Source: Pseudomonas turukhanskensis (GTDB taxonomy: Bacteria > Pseudomonadota > Gammaproteobacteria > Pseudomonadales > Pseudomonadaceae). From it: DNA of 64,000 bases. The notes beneath the pieces are model-generated. The model was given only the letters and a program-made list of their open reading frames with translations. It made no database searches and was not told the DNA's origin. This document shows, piece by piece, positions 30,127 through 39,895 of the stretch. A program made the translations under genes and the position numbers. Position 1 is the first letter of the stretch. The number at the start of each line of letters is the position of its first letter. The stretch covers positions 75,671-139,670 of the forward strand of contig NZ_BSFN01000001.1 in NCBI RefSeq assembly GCF_027922365.1, in the 5' to 3' direction.

Positions 30127-30858
30127 GTGAAGGGCTTTTTGCTTGGCCTGCTGCTGGCCTGCTGTGGCGGCCCGGCCTTTGCCGGGGTGGATGCCAGCCA
30201 GTACGACGCCTTCTGGCTCTGGAGCGGCGTGCAACCGCAGCCGCTGCTGGCCCGGGCGAAAAGCCTGTACATCCTGCAAGGCCAGATCGAGCGCGCGCCA
30301 CGCCGCCAGGGCGGGGCCGTGCGCTTTCTGGCCCAAGGCATGTCCGTGCCCAGGCTAGCCACTCATCCCGGCGAGATCTGGTTGGCGTATCGCGCGCAAA
30401 CACTAGAGTGGCCGCCTGAAGCCTATGCCGTGTTGCTGTCGCAACTACGGCGCTGGCAGCTGGCGGGCAACGCCGTGGTGGGCATCCAGATTGACTTCGA
30501 TGCTCGCACCCGCGATCTGCACCACTACGTGAAATTTCTGCGCGAGCTGCGCGAACGTCTACCAAAAAACTACCGCCTGAGCATCACCGGCTTGCTCGAC
30601 TGGGCCCCCAATGCAGACCCCGCAGTATTGAACCAATTGGTCGGTGTTGTGGACGAACTCGTCATCCAGACGTATCAGGGCCGCCACACCATTGCCAATT
30701 ACAGCGCTTACCTGCCACCAACCAAGCACCTGCAACTGCCGTTCAAGATCGGCCTGGTGCAATACGGCAAGTGGCAGGCACCGTACTTTCTCGAAGGCTT
30801 GCCGCTGTTTCGAGGCTATGTGGTTTTTCTCCTCAATGCCCCTGCGTCGCCGCACTAG
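30127..30858 (+). CDS. DUF3142 domain periplasmic protein
   Basis: A 243-residue precursor from a GTG start 4 bp after the preceding stop, with a signal peptide MKGFLLGLLLACCGGPAFAG. The body has YDAFWLWSGVQ, VVGIQIDFDARTRDLHHYVKFLRELRERLP and ELVIQTYQGRHT, a (beta/alpha)-barrel-like pattern found in DUF3142 that resembles glycoside hydrolase folds. QIDFDA could hold acidic active-site residues, but no activity is known. Tight coupling suggests it works with the TPR-like protein. Confidence 0.78.
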   Translation: MKGFLLGLLLACCGGPAFAGVDASQYDAFWLWSGVQPQPLLARAKSLYILQGQIERAPRRQGGAVRFLAQGMSVPRLATHPGEIWLAYRAQTLEWPPEAYAVLLSQLRRWQLAGNAVVGIQIDFDARTRDLHHYVKFLRELRERLPKNYRLSITGLLDWAPNADPAVLNQLVGVVDELVIQTYQGRHTIANYSAYLPPTKHLQLPFKIGLVQYGKWQAPYFLEGLPLFRGYVVFLLNAPASPH

Positions 30859-30880
30859 GCGCATTGTGGAAATGCTCTGT

Positions 30881-31024
30881 TATACTCCGGCTTCCCCGCT
30901 TGGCTTACGCCCGGACGCTGGCCCTCCTAGAGGCCCGCAGGACCGGACGGGAGCGCGCCCTCAACGCGCTTCATGCACGGCAGAATTTCCCCATGGGCCA
31001 CGCCCTTACTAAACAGGATTACTC
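30881..31024 (+). promoter_or_regulatory. Probable -10 box and long leader of rhlE
   Basis: TATACT at 30881-30886 follows the DUF3142 stop and would start a leader of about 130 bases. The leader contains GC-rich complementary stretches (for example GGAGCGCG with CGCGCTTC). I see no convincing -35 box. Long leaders are usual for cold-responsive DEAD-box helicase genes; regulation here is inference. Confidence 0.35.
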
Positions 31025-32980
31025 ATGTCCTTTGCTTCCCTCGGTCTCTCCGAGGCTTTAGTCAGTGCCGTTGAGGCTGCTGGCTACACCGAGCCCACTC
31101 CAGTGCAACAGCGGGCTATTCCCGCCGTGTTGCAAGGTCGCGATCTGATGGTTGCCGCCCAGACGGGCACCGGTAAAACCGGTGGCTTCGCCTTGCCGAT
31201 CCTCGAGCGCCTGTTCCCCAACGGCCACCCGGACCGCGAGCACCGCCACGGCCCGAAACAGCCCCGCGTGCTGGTACTGACCCCCACTCGCGAACTCGCC
31301 GCGCAAGTGCATGACAGCTTCAAGCTGTATGCGCGCGATCTGAAATTCGTCTCCACCTGCATCTTCGGCGGCGTTGGCATGAACCCGCAGGTGCAAGCCA
31401 TGGCGCGCGGTGTCGACGTACTGGTCGCCTGCCCGGGCCGTTTGCTGGACCTCGCCAGTCAAGGCAGCGTGGACCTTTCCCATGTGGAAATCCTGGTCCT
31501 GGACGAAGCCGACCGCATGCTCGACATGGGCTTTATCCATGACGTGAAGAAGGTGCTCGCGCGCTTGCCGAGCAAACGCCAGAACCTGCTGTTCTCGGCA
31601 ACCTTCTCCAAAGACATCACCGACCTTGCCGGCAAACTGCTGCACAACCCCGAGCGCATCGAAGTCACGCCGCCCAACACCACTGTCGAGCGCATCGAGC
31701 AACGGGTGTTCCGCCTGCAGGCTAACCACAAGCGCGCCCTGCTCGCTCACCTGATTACCGCCGGTGCTTGGGAACAAGTGCTGGTATTTACCCGGACCAA
31801 GCACGGCGCCAACCGCCTGGCCGAGTACCTGGACAAGCACGGCCTGCCAGCTGTGGCGATTCACGGCAACAAGAGCCAGAACGCGCGCACCAAGGCCCTG
31901 GCTGACTTCAAGGCCAATGCCGTGCGCATTCTGGTGGCCACCGATATCGCCGCCCGTGGCCTGGACATCGACCAACTGCCCCACGTGGTCAACTTCGAGC
32001 TGCCCAACGTTGAAGAAGACTACGTGCACCGTATCGGCCGTACTGGCCGCGCGGGCCGCAGCGGTGAAGCCATCTCGCTGGTGGCGCCGGACGAAGAGAA
32101 ACTGCTCAAAGGCATTGAGCGCATGACCAAACAGAAGATCGCCGATGGCGACCTGATGGGCTTCGATGCCAGCACCGTGGAGGCGGAAAAACCGGAAGTG
32201 CGCGAGCGCCCTGAAGGCCAGAACCGTGGCCGTGGTGCCCCGCGTGACCCGAACAAACCGGGCGGCGGCGGTGGCGAACGCCGTGGCAGCGGCCGCAAAG
32301 ACAAAGGCAAGGACGGCAAAGACAAACCCGCTGCCCAGGGCCGTGACAAACCTGCCGGTCAAGGTCGTCAACAGCAGCCGCGCCAAGGTCAGCCGCGCAG
32401 CAACGAACCGCGTCAACCGCGCACCAGCAACGCTGCGGCGGCGATTCCGCCACTGCCTGCCGATCGCGCGCCGGACGAGTTTCTGGACGACGAAATCGAC
32501 AACTTCGGTAACCGTGCCGACTATGTCAGCCCGAACCAGGGTCGTCAGCAGAACCGTGGTCGTCGCCCGGCCGCACCGACTGGCCCGAGCGCCAGCAACG
32601 GCGTCGGTCAAGGCGCTCCGCGCCCTGCCGGCCAAGCGCCGCGCAGCCAATCGCCGCGTCCGCAAGGTCAAGGCAAACCGGCCGGTGGCGGCCAGCGCAA
32701 TGGTGGTGCCAATGCGGGCCAGGGCAAACGCGCCCCGGGCCGTAGCGGCTCCGGCCAGCCACGTCGTGATGACTCACGCAATCGCGGCCGCGATGACTCC
32801 CTGCGTCAGGAACCGGCCGTGCGTGGCCCGCGCGAGCCGCAGCACACGCCGGTAATCGTGCACAAGGAGTCGAAAATCGACCGTACCTTGACGCCCGAAC
32901 AGCTGGAGCAACTGGACAAGCTGCCGAGCCGCAACCGCGGTGAAAAACCGGCACTGCTGACCCGTAATCGCGAAGGCTAA
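31025..32980 (+). CDS. rhlE: RhlE-type DEAD-box RNA helicase with long basic C-terminal tail
   Basis: A 651-residue helicase. The core (about 1-375) has the Q motif TPVQQRAIP, Walker A AQTGTGKT near residue 45, [15 protein letters not shown] and HRIGRTGR. From about 385 to 640 the chain is low-complexity, rich in Arg, Gly, Gln, Asn and Pro, with GRG, RGG-like and KDKGKDGK blocks. It ends in a short conserved-looking acidic and basic segment ([22 protein letters not shown]). Such tails bind RNA and can drive condensate formation. It fits the helicase found beside metF in other pseudomonads. It ends at a strong terminator. Confidence 0.92.
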   Translation: MSFASLGLSEALVSAVEAAGYTEPTPVQQRAIPAVLQGRDLMVAAQTGTGKTGGFALPILERLFPNGHPDREHRHGPKQPRVLVLTPTRELAAQVHDSFKLYARDLKFVSTCIFGGVGMNPQVQAMARGVDVLVACPGRLLDLASQGSVDLSHVEILVLDEADRMLDMGFIHDVKKVLARLPSKRQNLLFSATFSKDITDLAGKLLHNPERIEVTPPNTTVERIEQRVFRLQANHKRALLAHLITAGAWEQVLVFTRTKHGANRLAEYLDKHGLPAVAIHGNKSQNARTKALADFKANAVRILVATDIAARGLDIDQLPHVVNFELPNVEEDYVHRIGRTGRAGRSGEAISLVAPDEEKLLKGIERMTKQKIADGDLMGFDASTVEAEKPEVRERPEGQNRGRGAPRDPNKPGGGGGERRGSGRKDKGKDGKDKPAAQGRDKPAGQGRQQQPRQGQPRSNEPRQPRTSNAAAAIPPLPADRAPDEFLDDEIDNFGNRADYVSPNQGRQQNRGRRPAAPTGPSASNGVGQGAPRPAGQAPRSQSPRPQGQGKPAGGGQRNGGANAGQGKRAPGRSGSGQPRRDDSRNRGRDDSLRQEPAVRGPREPQHTPVIVHKESKIDRTLTPEQLEQLDKLPSRNRGEKPALLTRNREG

Positions 32981-32993
32981 GCCCCGCGCTTTA

Positions 32994-33029
32994 CACAAAA
33001 ACACCGGCCTTGGACCGGTGTTTTTGTTT
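32994..33029 (+). terminator. Rho-independent terminator of rhlE
   Basis: AAAAACACCGG and CCGGTGTTTTT pair around CCTTGGA, 14 bp past the stop, followed by a T run. Confidence 0.92.
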
Positions 33030-33127
33030 GTGCCGGCCAACTCCATTGCCGTAAGAGTGAGGGGAACGGCCACCCGATCGCTCGAACCTTGGAAACTTGG
33101 AGGGGCGAATTGCGTTCGCACCATTCG

Positions 33128-33148
33128 CCAGCAAGCTGGCTCCTACGA
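33128..33148. repeat. Single Pseudomonas REP element
   Basis: GCCAGCAAGCTGGCTCCTAC matches one half of the pair at 14248-14307. It stands alone between the rhlE terminator and the yceI hairpin. Confidence 0.8.
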
Positions 33149-33157
33149 GTCCCGAGA

Positions 33158-33223
33158 AGGCTTTAACCCGCACACAAAAACGCCGGCACTAGGCCGGCGT
33201 TTTTGTGTGCGGGTTAAAGCCTT
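33158..33223 (-). terminator. Very long terminator hairpin at the end of yceI
   Basis: A 30-base left arm (33158-33187) pairs with a 31-base right arm (33193-33223) around a 5-base loop ACTAG, with a single bulged T. The core CGCCGGC/GCCGGCG with A and T runs would terminate yceI transcription. The outer part of the stem continues into the yceI stop codon, far beyond what a terminator needs. Confidence 0.85.
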
Positions 33224-33806
33224 ACTTCTTCACGCCTTCAAACGAAATGATCAGCTCCAGCTCCTGGGATTTCGGGCCCAGGTCTTTCTGGATGTCGAAG
33301 TCTTTCAGCTTGATGGTGGTGGTGCCTTCGAAGCCTGCACGGTAGCCGCCCCATGGGTCTTTGCCTTCGCCGATGAATTTGGCGGCGATGACAACCGGTT
33401 TGGTGACGCCGTGCAGGGTCAGGTTACCGGTCACGTCAGCGGTGCCTTCACCGGTGGATTTGACCGAGGTCGAAACAAATTTGGCTTCCGGGAATTTCGA
33501 GACGTCGAGGAAGTCGGCGGTGCGGATGTGCTTGTCACGCTCGGCGTGGTTGGTGTCAACGCTGGTGGTTTTCAGGGTGACGTCGATTTTGCTCGCTTCA
33601 GGCTTCTTGGCGTCGAAGCTGAAGGTGCCTTCCCAATCCTTGAAGGTGCCGTAGATGTAGCTGAAACCCAGGTGGCTGATTTTGAAATCGATAAACGCGT
33701 GTTGGCCGGTTTTGTCGATGGTGTAGTCGTCAGCCATGGCCTGGCCGGCGCTCAGCAGGGCAGTACCAAGGGCCAGGGCAGCCAGGGATTTTTTCAGGTT
33801 GAGCAT
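33222..33806 (-). CDS. yceI: YceI family periplasmic protein (PasP-like)
   Basis: A 194-residue precursor with a signal peptide ending at GQAMA. The mature part begins [30 protein letters not shown] and shows the lipocalin-like beta-barrel pattern that binds isoprenoids such as polyprenyl chains. The P. aeruginosa homologue at an equivalent locus is the secreted PasP. It lies 30 bp after the cytochrome b561 gene on the same strand, a common pairing. Confidence 0.93.
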   Translation of the reverse strand: MLNLKKSLAALALGTALLSAGQAMADDYTIDKTGQHAFIDFKISHLGFSYIYGTFKDWEGTFSFDAKKPEASKIDVTLKTTSVDTNHAERDKHIRTADFLDVSKFPEAKFVSTSVKSTGEGTADVTGNLTLHGVTKPVVIAAKFIGEGKDPWGGYRAGFEGTTTIKLKDFDIQKDLGPKSQELELIISFEGVKK

Positions 33807-33836
33807 TGCGTAAGTCCTTCTAGTGCAGTGAGTGAG

Positions 33837-34391
33837 TCAGTCGGCGCGACGGCCGAACATGCGGGTCAGGGTTACATCGTGATCGATGAAGTGATGCTTC
33901 AGAGCTGCTAACGCATGGAGACCGGCAAAAATTACCAAGCCCCAGGCGAGGTACAAATGCACTGCACCGGCAACGTCTTCCTGGTCAGGAATGCTGGTGA
34001 GTGAGGCAGGTACCGCGAACAAGCCAAATACTTCAATAGGCCGGCCATCGGCGGTGGAGATGAGGTAGCCGGCAATCAGTACGGCAAACAAAACCAGGTA
34101 CAGCACCCCATGACCGAGCTTGGCGCCCAGACGGGTGGCCTTGCTGTAGCTGCTCAGGGTCGGTGGCGGCGGGCTGATGAAGCGCCACAGCAGGCGCACC
34201 AGCATCAGCGCCAACAGGGTCAGGCCGATGCTTTTGTGTAGCGCCGGCGCAGAGTGGTTGTAAGGGCTGTAGTAATCGAGGGTGACCATCCACAGGCCCA
34301 GACCGAACAATCCGAATACCGCCAGAGCGATGCCCCAGTGCAACACGATGCTGACCAGGCCATAACGGGAAGGGGAGTTGCGCAGCTGCAT
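33837..34391 (-). CDS. Cytochrome b561
   Basis: A 184-residue inner-membrane protein with four hydrophobic helices. Haem-ligand histidines are visible in VLHWGIA, APALHKSIG, LGHGVLYLV and GLHALAALKHH. The family moves electrons between quinone and other carriers, often for superoxide or YceI-linked functions. It is the first gene of the pair with yceI. Confidence 0.93.
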   Translation of the reverse strand: MQLRNSPSRYGLVSIVLHWGIALAVFGLFGLGLWMVTLDYYSPYNHSAPALHKSIGLTLLALMLVRLLWRFISPPPPTLSSYSKATRLGAKLGHGVLYLVLFAVLIAGYLISTADGRPIEVFGLFAVPASLTSIPDQEDVAGAVHLYLAWGLVIFAGLHALAALKHHFIDHDVTLTRMFGRRAD

Positions 34392-34660
34392 AGCAAGGTT
34401 TCCGTAAAAAGCAGTGGGCTAAGACTAGCGGTAAATCTATCGAGTTAAAGCGAAAAATTCTGCTTTGAAATATCGGGAAATACGATGGGTTGTAGCGGGT
34501 TAGACGGGAGAAAAGAACGGATGACCGAGTGGTCGGGGTGAGTGCGCACTTATGAGGGGGCAGCCTCGAAGCCTTTGATTAGCGGTGTAGCGACGGGGAC
34601 GTAATGGCTTAGGGCGAATATCCGCACCCCGGATATCCGCCGCTACTCAATGCTGGGGCA

Positions 34661-36157
34661 TCAATTGAACAGCTTGGAGAAGAACCCAGGCTTGTCTTCG
34701 CCGTCTTTGGTTTTCTTCACCGGCGCTGCTTCGGCAACTACCTGCTTTTTCGCCGGGTCGACTTCCTTGCCCGCCAACAAATCCTGCGCCTGACTGGCCG
34801 CGCGCTGGCCGCTACGCAGGGCGCCTTCCAGGGTGCCGGGGTACATCGCATCAGTATGTTCACCGGCGAACACCACGCGCTGCAGCGGTTTTTCCCACAT
34901 GCGCCAGTTACGCGTCAGTTGGCCGGGGCCGTACGCCAGGTAGGAACCGCCGGTAGACGGGTCCGTGCTGTAGCGTTTGATTTCATAGCCGGTAAACGCG
35001 CCGCGCGCTTTCGGGTAGAAGGCGTGCAGGCGGATCAGCACCTGGTCAACCATCTGCTTGTCGCCGAACGCTTGCAGCACACGGGCGTTGTCGCCCGAGA
35101 GGTTGATCACCACATTGGCGCCGCCCTTGGCGGCCGGCTCGATCCACAGCATGCCCAGGCCCTGGTCGGTGAAAATTTCCCCGGACAAGCGCGCCTTGCT
35201 CTCCCACACCGGGGTTTTGAACTTGAGCATGATCTGGTCACGCCAACCGTAGTTGGTGCCTTTGATGGCGGCCATGTGCGCGGCGTCCAGACCCGGCGTC
35301 AGCTGGATCTGCGCCAGCGCCTTGAGCGGCACAGCGAGTACCACATAGTCGGCGCTGTAACCCACGGCGCCGGCCTTGACCGTCACACCGTCCTTGTCCT
35401 GGCTAATGGCCGAAACCTTGGAATTGGTCTTGATGGTTTTCAGCTGCTTGAGAAAGGCCGACGCCAGCACCTGGCTGCCACCGGGCAGGCGCGCGGCGCG
35501 CAGGTCGCGGTCGTCCACGCCACGGTACACACGGGTTTGCTGCGCCAGGTAGAGCAGCGACAAACGCGAGGGCTCGTCATAGCGCGAACGGATGCGCTGA
35601 TTCACCAACAGCCGTGCAGTGGCCGGCAGCGCCAGCTTGTCCAGCCACTTGGCCACGGTGATCTGGTCGAGGGCAAACAGTGTGTTATTGGCGGCCGGGT
35701 TCATCGGGTCACTGATGGAAGCGGCCAACTCGTCCAGGCTCTTGTCGAAACGCTTGAGGCCTTCGGCGGTTTGCGGCTGCTTGGTCGCCAAGTCTGCGGC
35801 GGTAAAGTACTCGCCATTGATCAGGTAGCTGGGGTTACGCACAAACTCAGGCGCGGGCAGGGTTTGCAGCTTGAAGGTGTCCAGATAGCTATTCAAAGCG
35901 GGCTGGACTTTCTTGCCCGCAATCCACTCGCTGGTAGCTAGCCCCGAACGGCCACCGATGCTGGGCTTGGCTTCCAGCAGGGTTACCTGCCAACCCTTCT
36001 GTTGCAGCTCATACGCTGCGGTCAAACCCGACAACCCGCCGCCAACCACAATGGCGGTCGGTTGCTTCGCGGCGGCGGGTTTGTCGGCGGCGTTCGCGGC
36101 CACACTGAAAACACCCATTGCCAGCAGCGCCAAGGCGCGCAAACCGGTCCGTAACAT
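34661..36157 (-). CDS. Flavin-containing amine oxidoreductase with signal peptide
   Basis: The start at 36157 has AAGGAG upstream and gives 498 residues with a signal peptide MLRTGLRALALLAMGVFSVAANAA. The FAD motif IVVGGGLSGLTAAYELQQKG with EAKPSIGGRSG lies near 35-70. The C-terminal FAD segment VVFAGEHTDAMYPGTLEGALRSG is typical of the monoamine oxidase family. A Lys/Pro-rich tail ends FFSKLFN. The substrate is unknown. It is divergent from bioA, as in P. aeruginosa. Confidence 0.88.
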   Translation of the reverse strand: MLRTGLRALALLAMGVFSVAANAADKPAAAKQPTAIVVGGGLSGLTAAYELQQKGWQVTLLEAKPSIGGRSGLATSEWIAGKKVQPALNSYLDTFKLQTLPAPEFVRNPSYLINGEYFTAADLATKQPQTAEGLKRFDKSLDELAASISDPMNPAANNTLFALDQITVAKWLDKLALPATARLLVNQRIRSRYDEPSRLSLLYLAQQTRVYRGVDDRDLRAARLPGGSQVLASAFLKQLKTIKTNSKVSAISQDKDGVTVKAGAVGYSADYVVLAVPLKALAQIQLTPGLDAAHMAAIKGTNYGWRDQIMLKFKTPVWESKARLSGEIFTDQGLGMLWIEPAAKGGANVVINLSGDNARVLQAFGDKQMVDQVLIRLHAFYPKARGAFTGYEIKRYSTDPSTGGSYLAYGPGQLTRNWRMWEKPLQRVVFAGEHTDAMYPGTLEGALRSGQRAASQAQDLLAGKEVDPAKKQVVAEAAPVKKTKDGEDKPGFFSKLFN

Positions 36158-36373
36158 AAACAACTCCTTAAACCCGTTCCGCAGGCAGCGGGACGCTCTT
36201 AGATGGCGCGCAGAATACGCCGCAGACCGAAGCGGAACCAGCCAGACCCGTCGGCTAAATGGTGTTTGGGTTGTTACAGCGCCGACCATTGCATAGGCTG
36301 CACCCCTGCTTTACGTGCCCAGCCTGCGACTGGCCGCGTCTGTACAGCTGTCTCGACTGCCTGGGAGTTTCGA

Positions 36374-37777
36374 ATGAGCCTGAATAATCAGTGGATGCAA
36401 CGCGATCTGGCGGTGCTCTGGCACCCATGCACACAAATGAAGGACCACGAGCAATTGCCGCTGGTGCCCATCAAGCGTGGCGAAGGGGTGTGGCTCGAAG
36501 ACTTCGACGGCAAGCGCTACCTCGATGCCGTCAGCTCCTGGTGGGTAAATGTGTTTGGCCATGCCAACCCGCGCATCAACCAGCGCATCAAGGATCAGGT
36601 CGACCAGCTGGAACACGTGATTCTGGCCGGCTTCAGCCATCAGCCGGTAATCGAGCTGTCCGAGCGCCTGGTCAAACTCACCCCGGCGGGGCTGGACCGG
36701 GTGTTCTACGCCGACAACGGTTCGTCCGGCATCGAAGTGGCGCTGAAGATGAGCTTTCACTTCTGGCGCAACACCGGTCAGGAGCGCAAAAAACGCTTTA
36801 TCACCCTGACCAACAGCTATCACGGGGAAACCATTGCCGCGATGTCGGTGGGCGATGTGGCGCTGTTTACCGAAACCTATAAGTCGCTCTTGATGGACAC
36901 CATCAAAGTGCCCAGCCCCGACTGCTACCTGCGCCCCGAGGGCGTGAGCTGGGAAGAGCACTCGCGGGTGATGTTCGGCCAGATGGAACAGGCCTTGGCC
37001 GAAAACCATCAGGACGTCGCTGCGGTGATTATCGAGCCGTTGATTCAAGGCGCCGGCGGCATGCGCATGTACCACCCGGTGTACCTCAAGCTACTGCGCG
37101 AGGCCTGCGACCGGTACGGCGTGCACCTGATCCACGATGAAATCGCCGTCGGTTTCGGCCGCACCGGCACCCTGTTCGCGTGCGAGCAGGCCGGTATCGC
37201 GCCCGATTTCCTGTGCCTGTCCAAAGCCCTTACCGGCGGCTACCTGCCGATGGCGGCGGTGCTGACCAGCGAAGCGATTTACCAAGGTTTCTACGACGAC
37301 TATCAAACCCTGCGCGCCTTCCTCCATTCCCACACGTACACCGGCAACCCGTTGGCCTGTGCAGCAGCGCTGGCGACGCTGGATATCTTCGAGCAAGACA
37401 ACGTCATCGAAGCCAACAAGGCCTTGAGCGCGCGTATGGCTAGCGCCACGGCGCACCTGGTCGACCACCCGCATGTGGCGGAAGTAAGGCAGACCGGCAT
37501 GGTGCTGGCGATTGAAATGGTGCAAGACAAAGCCAGCAAAACGCCCTACCCGTGGCAGGAGCGGCGTGGCTTGAAAGTGTTCCAGCATGCGCTGGAGCGC
37601 GGTGCGTTGCTGCGCCCGTTGGGCAGCGTGGTGTACTTCCTGCCGCCGTACGTGATTACGCCAGAGCAGATCGACTTTCTGGCCGAGGTGGCCAGCGAGG
37701 GGATTGATATTGCAACGGCCAATAGCACTTCGGTGCCGGTGAGTGGCCGTCACCCGAACTTCCGCGATCCGGGTTAA
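36374..37777 (+). CDS. bioA: Adenosylmethionine-8-amino-7-oxononanoate aminotransferase
   Basis: The start ATG at 36374 gives 467 residues, the Pseudomonas length. It is a PLP enzyme of biotin synthesis that uses SAM as amino donor to make 7,8-diaminopelargonate. Motifs are HPCTQMKDHE near the N-terminus, DAVSSWWVNVFGHANP, YADNGSSGIEVALKM, and the PLP lysine in CLSKALTGGYLP. It stands alone here, without other bio genes. Confidence 0.95.
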   Translation: MSLNNQWMQRDLAVLWHPCTQMKDHEQLPLVPIKRGEGVWLEDFDGKRYLDAVSSWWVNVFGHANPRINQRIKDQVDQLEHVILAGFSHQPVIELSERLVKLTPAGLDRVFYADNGSSGIEVALKMSFHFWRNTGQERKKRFITLTNSYHGETIAAMSVGDVALFTETYKSLLMDTIKVPSPDCYLRPEGVSWEEHSRVMFGQMEQALAENHQDVAAVIIEPLIQGAGGMRMYHPVYLKLLREACDRYGVHLIHDEIAVGFGRTGTLFACEQAGIAPDFLCLSKALTGGYLPMAAVLTSEAIYQGFYDDYQTLRAFLHSHTYTGNPLACAAALATLDIFEQDNVIEANKALSARMASATAHLVDHPHVAEVRQTGMVLAIEMVQDKASKTPYPWQERRGLKVFQHALERGALLRPLGSVVYFLPPYVITPEQIDFLAEVASEGIDIATANSTSVPVSGRHPNFRDPG

Positions 37778-37779
37778 AC

Positions 37780-37893
37780 GAGCTCTTGGTCGTCGGCCAT
37801 ACGGCGTAGAGCCCTCGCCGAAAATGCTCACGTACTGGAGTACGTTGCGCTTTTCGGCGAGGACCCGCCTTGTCTGGCTCTAGCCCAAGAGCC
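37780..37893. repeat. Nested inverted repeat between bioA and the OprD porin gene
   Basis: An inner stem CCTCGCCGAAAA / TTTTCGGCGAGG (37813-37862) encloses ACGTACTGGAGTACGT. Shorter outer stems (TAGAGCC/GGCTCTA and CTCTTGG/CCAAGAG) add to it. It lies between convergent genes and can serve both as terminator and as a dispersed palindromic repeat. Confidence 0.75.
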
Positions 37894-37905
37894 CGTCAAT
37901 CACGC

Positions 37906-39207
37906 TTACAGAATCGAGAGCGGATACTCGACGATAAACCGTACCTGATCCGAATCGACGTCCGAAGTGCCCGAGATCCGGTGAGTCGCCTGACGGATAC
38001 GGAACGACAGATCCTTAGCCGGCCCTTCCTGCACGACGTACTTGACCGAGATATCCCGCTCCCAGTGTTTCTCGTTGTCGGCGTAGTAGTTGTAGGGGCT
38101 GTCGGCGGCCATATGGCTGCCATCCACGTTATCGCCACGGGTATACCCGGCGTAGAAGGTCAGGCCCGGCACGCCATAGGTGGTCATGTCCAGGTTGTAA
38201 CCCAGGCGCCAGGACTCTTCACGCGGGCCGTTGAAGTCCACCAGTTGCATGGAGTTGGCCAGGTAGATGGAGTCTTGGAATACGCCGCCGCCGAGCACCA
38301 GGTAGTCGAACGGCTGATCGCCATGGTTCTTCTGGAAGGCCAGGGTCACAGTGTGCGCGCCAATGGTGTAGCCGGTGGCGAACGACCAGGCGGTAGTGTC
38401 GATGGTGCCAGCCAGGGCTTTGCCCTCGTCCAGCGTGCGGTAGATATTGAAATCGAAGCTCAGCGACTGATCGCTGCTCAAGGTCAGCACGTAGTTGGCG
38501 TTGCCGTAGTACTGCTTCCACAGGTCTTCGTACTGGGAGGCGTAGCCGGTAATGCTCAGGCTGTCGTTGATGCTGTAAGTCGCGCCGAGATAGTCAACAT
38601 CGCCGCCTTCCTTGCCCGCGTAACCCGCGTAAAAACCACCGTCATGGCCGGACATGTTGTTGTCTTTGGCCGAGGTGAAGTGGCCGGCGTCGATTTTCAG
38701 GCCTTCGATTTCAGCGCTATCGAGTTGGAAGCCGCGAGCAGTTGCCGGTACCAGACGGGCATCGGCCATGGCGATAACCGGGTTGTACGGGCGCAGGTCG
38801 CCGTATTTGAGGATGCTATTGGACAGCTGCAATTTCACTGCGCCGCCGAGAGTACCGAAGCTGTCTTCGCTACGGCCATCGGAGTCTTCCGGCAGCATTT
38901 GCGTGCCATTGCGGCCCCGGCCGCTGTCGAGTTTGATGCCGGTGTAAGCGCTCAGGTCCACACCGAAACCAACGGTGCCTTCAGTAAAGCCCGACACGTA
39001 GTCCAACTGGAAGCCTTGGCCCCACTCGCGGTTGTCGGCCGTACCCGGGTTATGGCGGTCCATGTTGAAATACAGGTTGCGGGAAATCAGGTCGAGTGTG
39101 TCGCCTTCAAGAAAGCCTTTGGCGTCGGCCTGACCTGCCTGGGCTGCCGTGGCGAAAACGCCGGCGCTGGCTACGGCCAGGGCAATTGCTGTGTATTTCA
39201 GTCTCAT
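37906..39207 (-). CDS. OprD family outer-membrane porin
   Basis: The start at 39207 (GGGGAA upstream) gives 433 residues with a signal peptide ending TAAQAG. The mature part starts QADAKGFLEGDTLDLISRNLYFN, the family opening, and shows alternating strands with RHNPGTADNREWGQGFQLDYVSGFTEGTVGFGVD. The C-terminus is an aromatic-poor strand ending YPLSIL. OprD-type 18-strand barrels take up amino acids, small acids or carbapenems; the substrate of this one cannot be told. Confidence 0.92.
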   Translation of the reverse strand: MRLKYTAIALAVASAGVFATAAQAGQADAKGFLEGDTLDLISRNLYFNMDRHNPGTADNREWGQGFQLDYVSGFTEGTVGFGVDLSAYTGIKLDSGRGRNGTQMLPEDSDGRSEDSFGTLGGAVKLQLSNSILKYGDLRPYNPVIAMADARLVPATARGFQLDSAEIEGLKIDAGHFTSAKDNNMSGHDGGFYAGYAGKEGGDVDYLGATYSINDSLSITGYASQYEDLWKQYYGNANYVLTLSSDQSLSFDFNIYRTLDEGKALAGTIDTTAWSFATGYTIGAHTVTLAFQKNHGDQPFDYLVLGGGVFQDSIYLANSMQLVDFNGPREESWRLGYNLDMTTYGVPGLTFYAGYTRGDNVDGSHMAADSPYNYYADNEKHWERDISVKYVVQEGPAKDLSFRIRQATHRISGTSDVDSDQVRFIVEYPLSIL

Positions 39208-39895
39208 TTGTATTCCCCATTGAAATGAATGTGTCGGCATATGCCCGCGCCACTGCCCGGGATCATCAGAAAGGTTGAGCCGGGCGACCACCTGAGTGAA
39301 CCCAGTGGTGGCTACCCGCTCGCTCAGTTCTGTAGCAGCGGGAGATGCAATCCTCGCTGCACGCTGAGTTACCCATGGGCGTCAAAAAGAAAAGCCCGCG
39401 CAATTTCTCCCACGTTTAGTTCTTTGGCAATGTTCAGCGCACGACATCACCACATGTATTTACGCCATATATCAGCAGAGGAAATCTTTTCCAATTCAGA
39501 CAACTTGTCTACTTGGACAGATAGTTTCAACGTCGACAAAAAAGAGTTTTAAACAGGCCACAACCGCCACTTTAAAGTACCGACCAACCTCACCATATAG
39601 CCCGAGATAGAGCCATCCAAGCATAATTCAGGACGTAATTAGATAATTTAGGCCAACTTTACAAAACTCAAACTACGCGCGCTTTGAAAGCAACTTCCCG
39701 CTGATTTATCGCAAGATCAAAAGGTAATATTTAACTCACATAAGCGGACGTTATCCGATGTATAAACTGAAATCCCCTCCAACTTATAGAGAACGCTCTC
39801 CCAATTAACATCGGTTATTCCTACCCCCTGCAGGAGAATTTCAGCCACGCTCTACGCTATGCTTGCCACCCCTTTAGCCAAGCCTTGTTTACGCC
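39208..39895. other. Intergenic gap between the porin gene and rsmE
   Basis: About 690 bases. The part next to the porin (39208-39440) has ordinary composition and should hold the porin promoter. The part from about 39440 to 39850 is clearly richer in A and T than its surroundings. I see no open reading frame with credible coding character, no strong hairpin and no recognisable RNA gene. CAGGAG near 39830 has no start codon at the right distance. Confidence 0.6.

Noticed and set aside
39229..39552. 107-codon frame in the gap before rsmE
   Set aside because: No ribosome binding site, no recognisable protein pattern, and it begins inside the expected porin promoter region.
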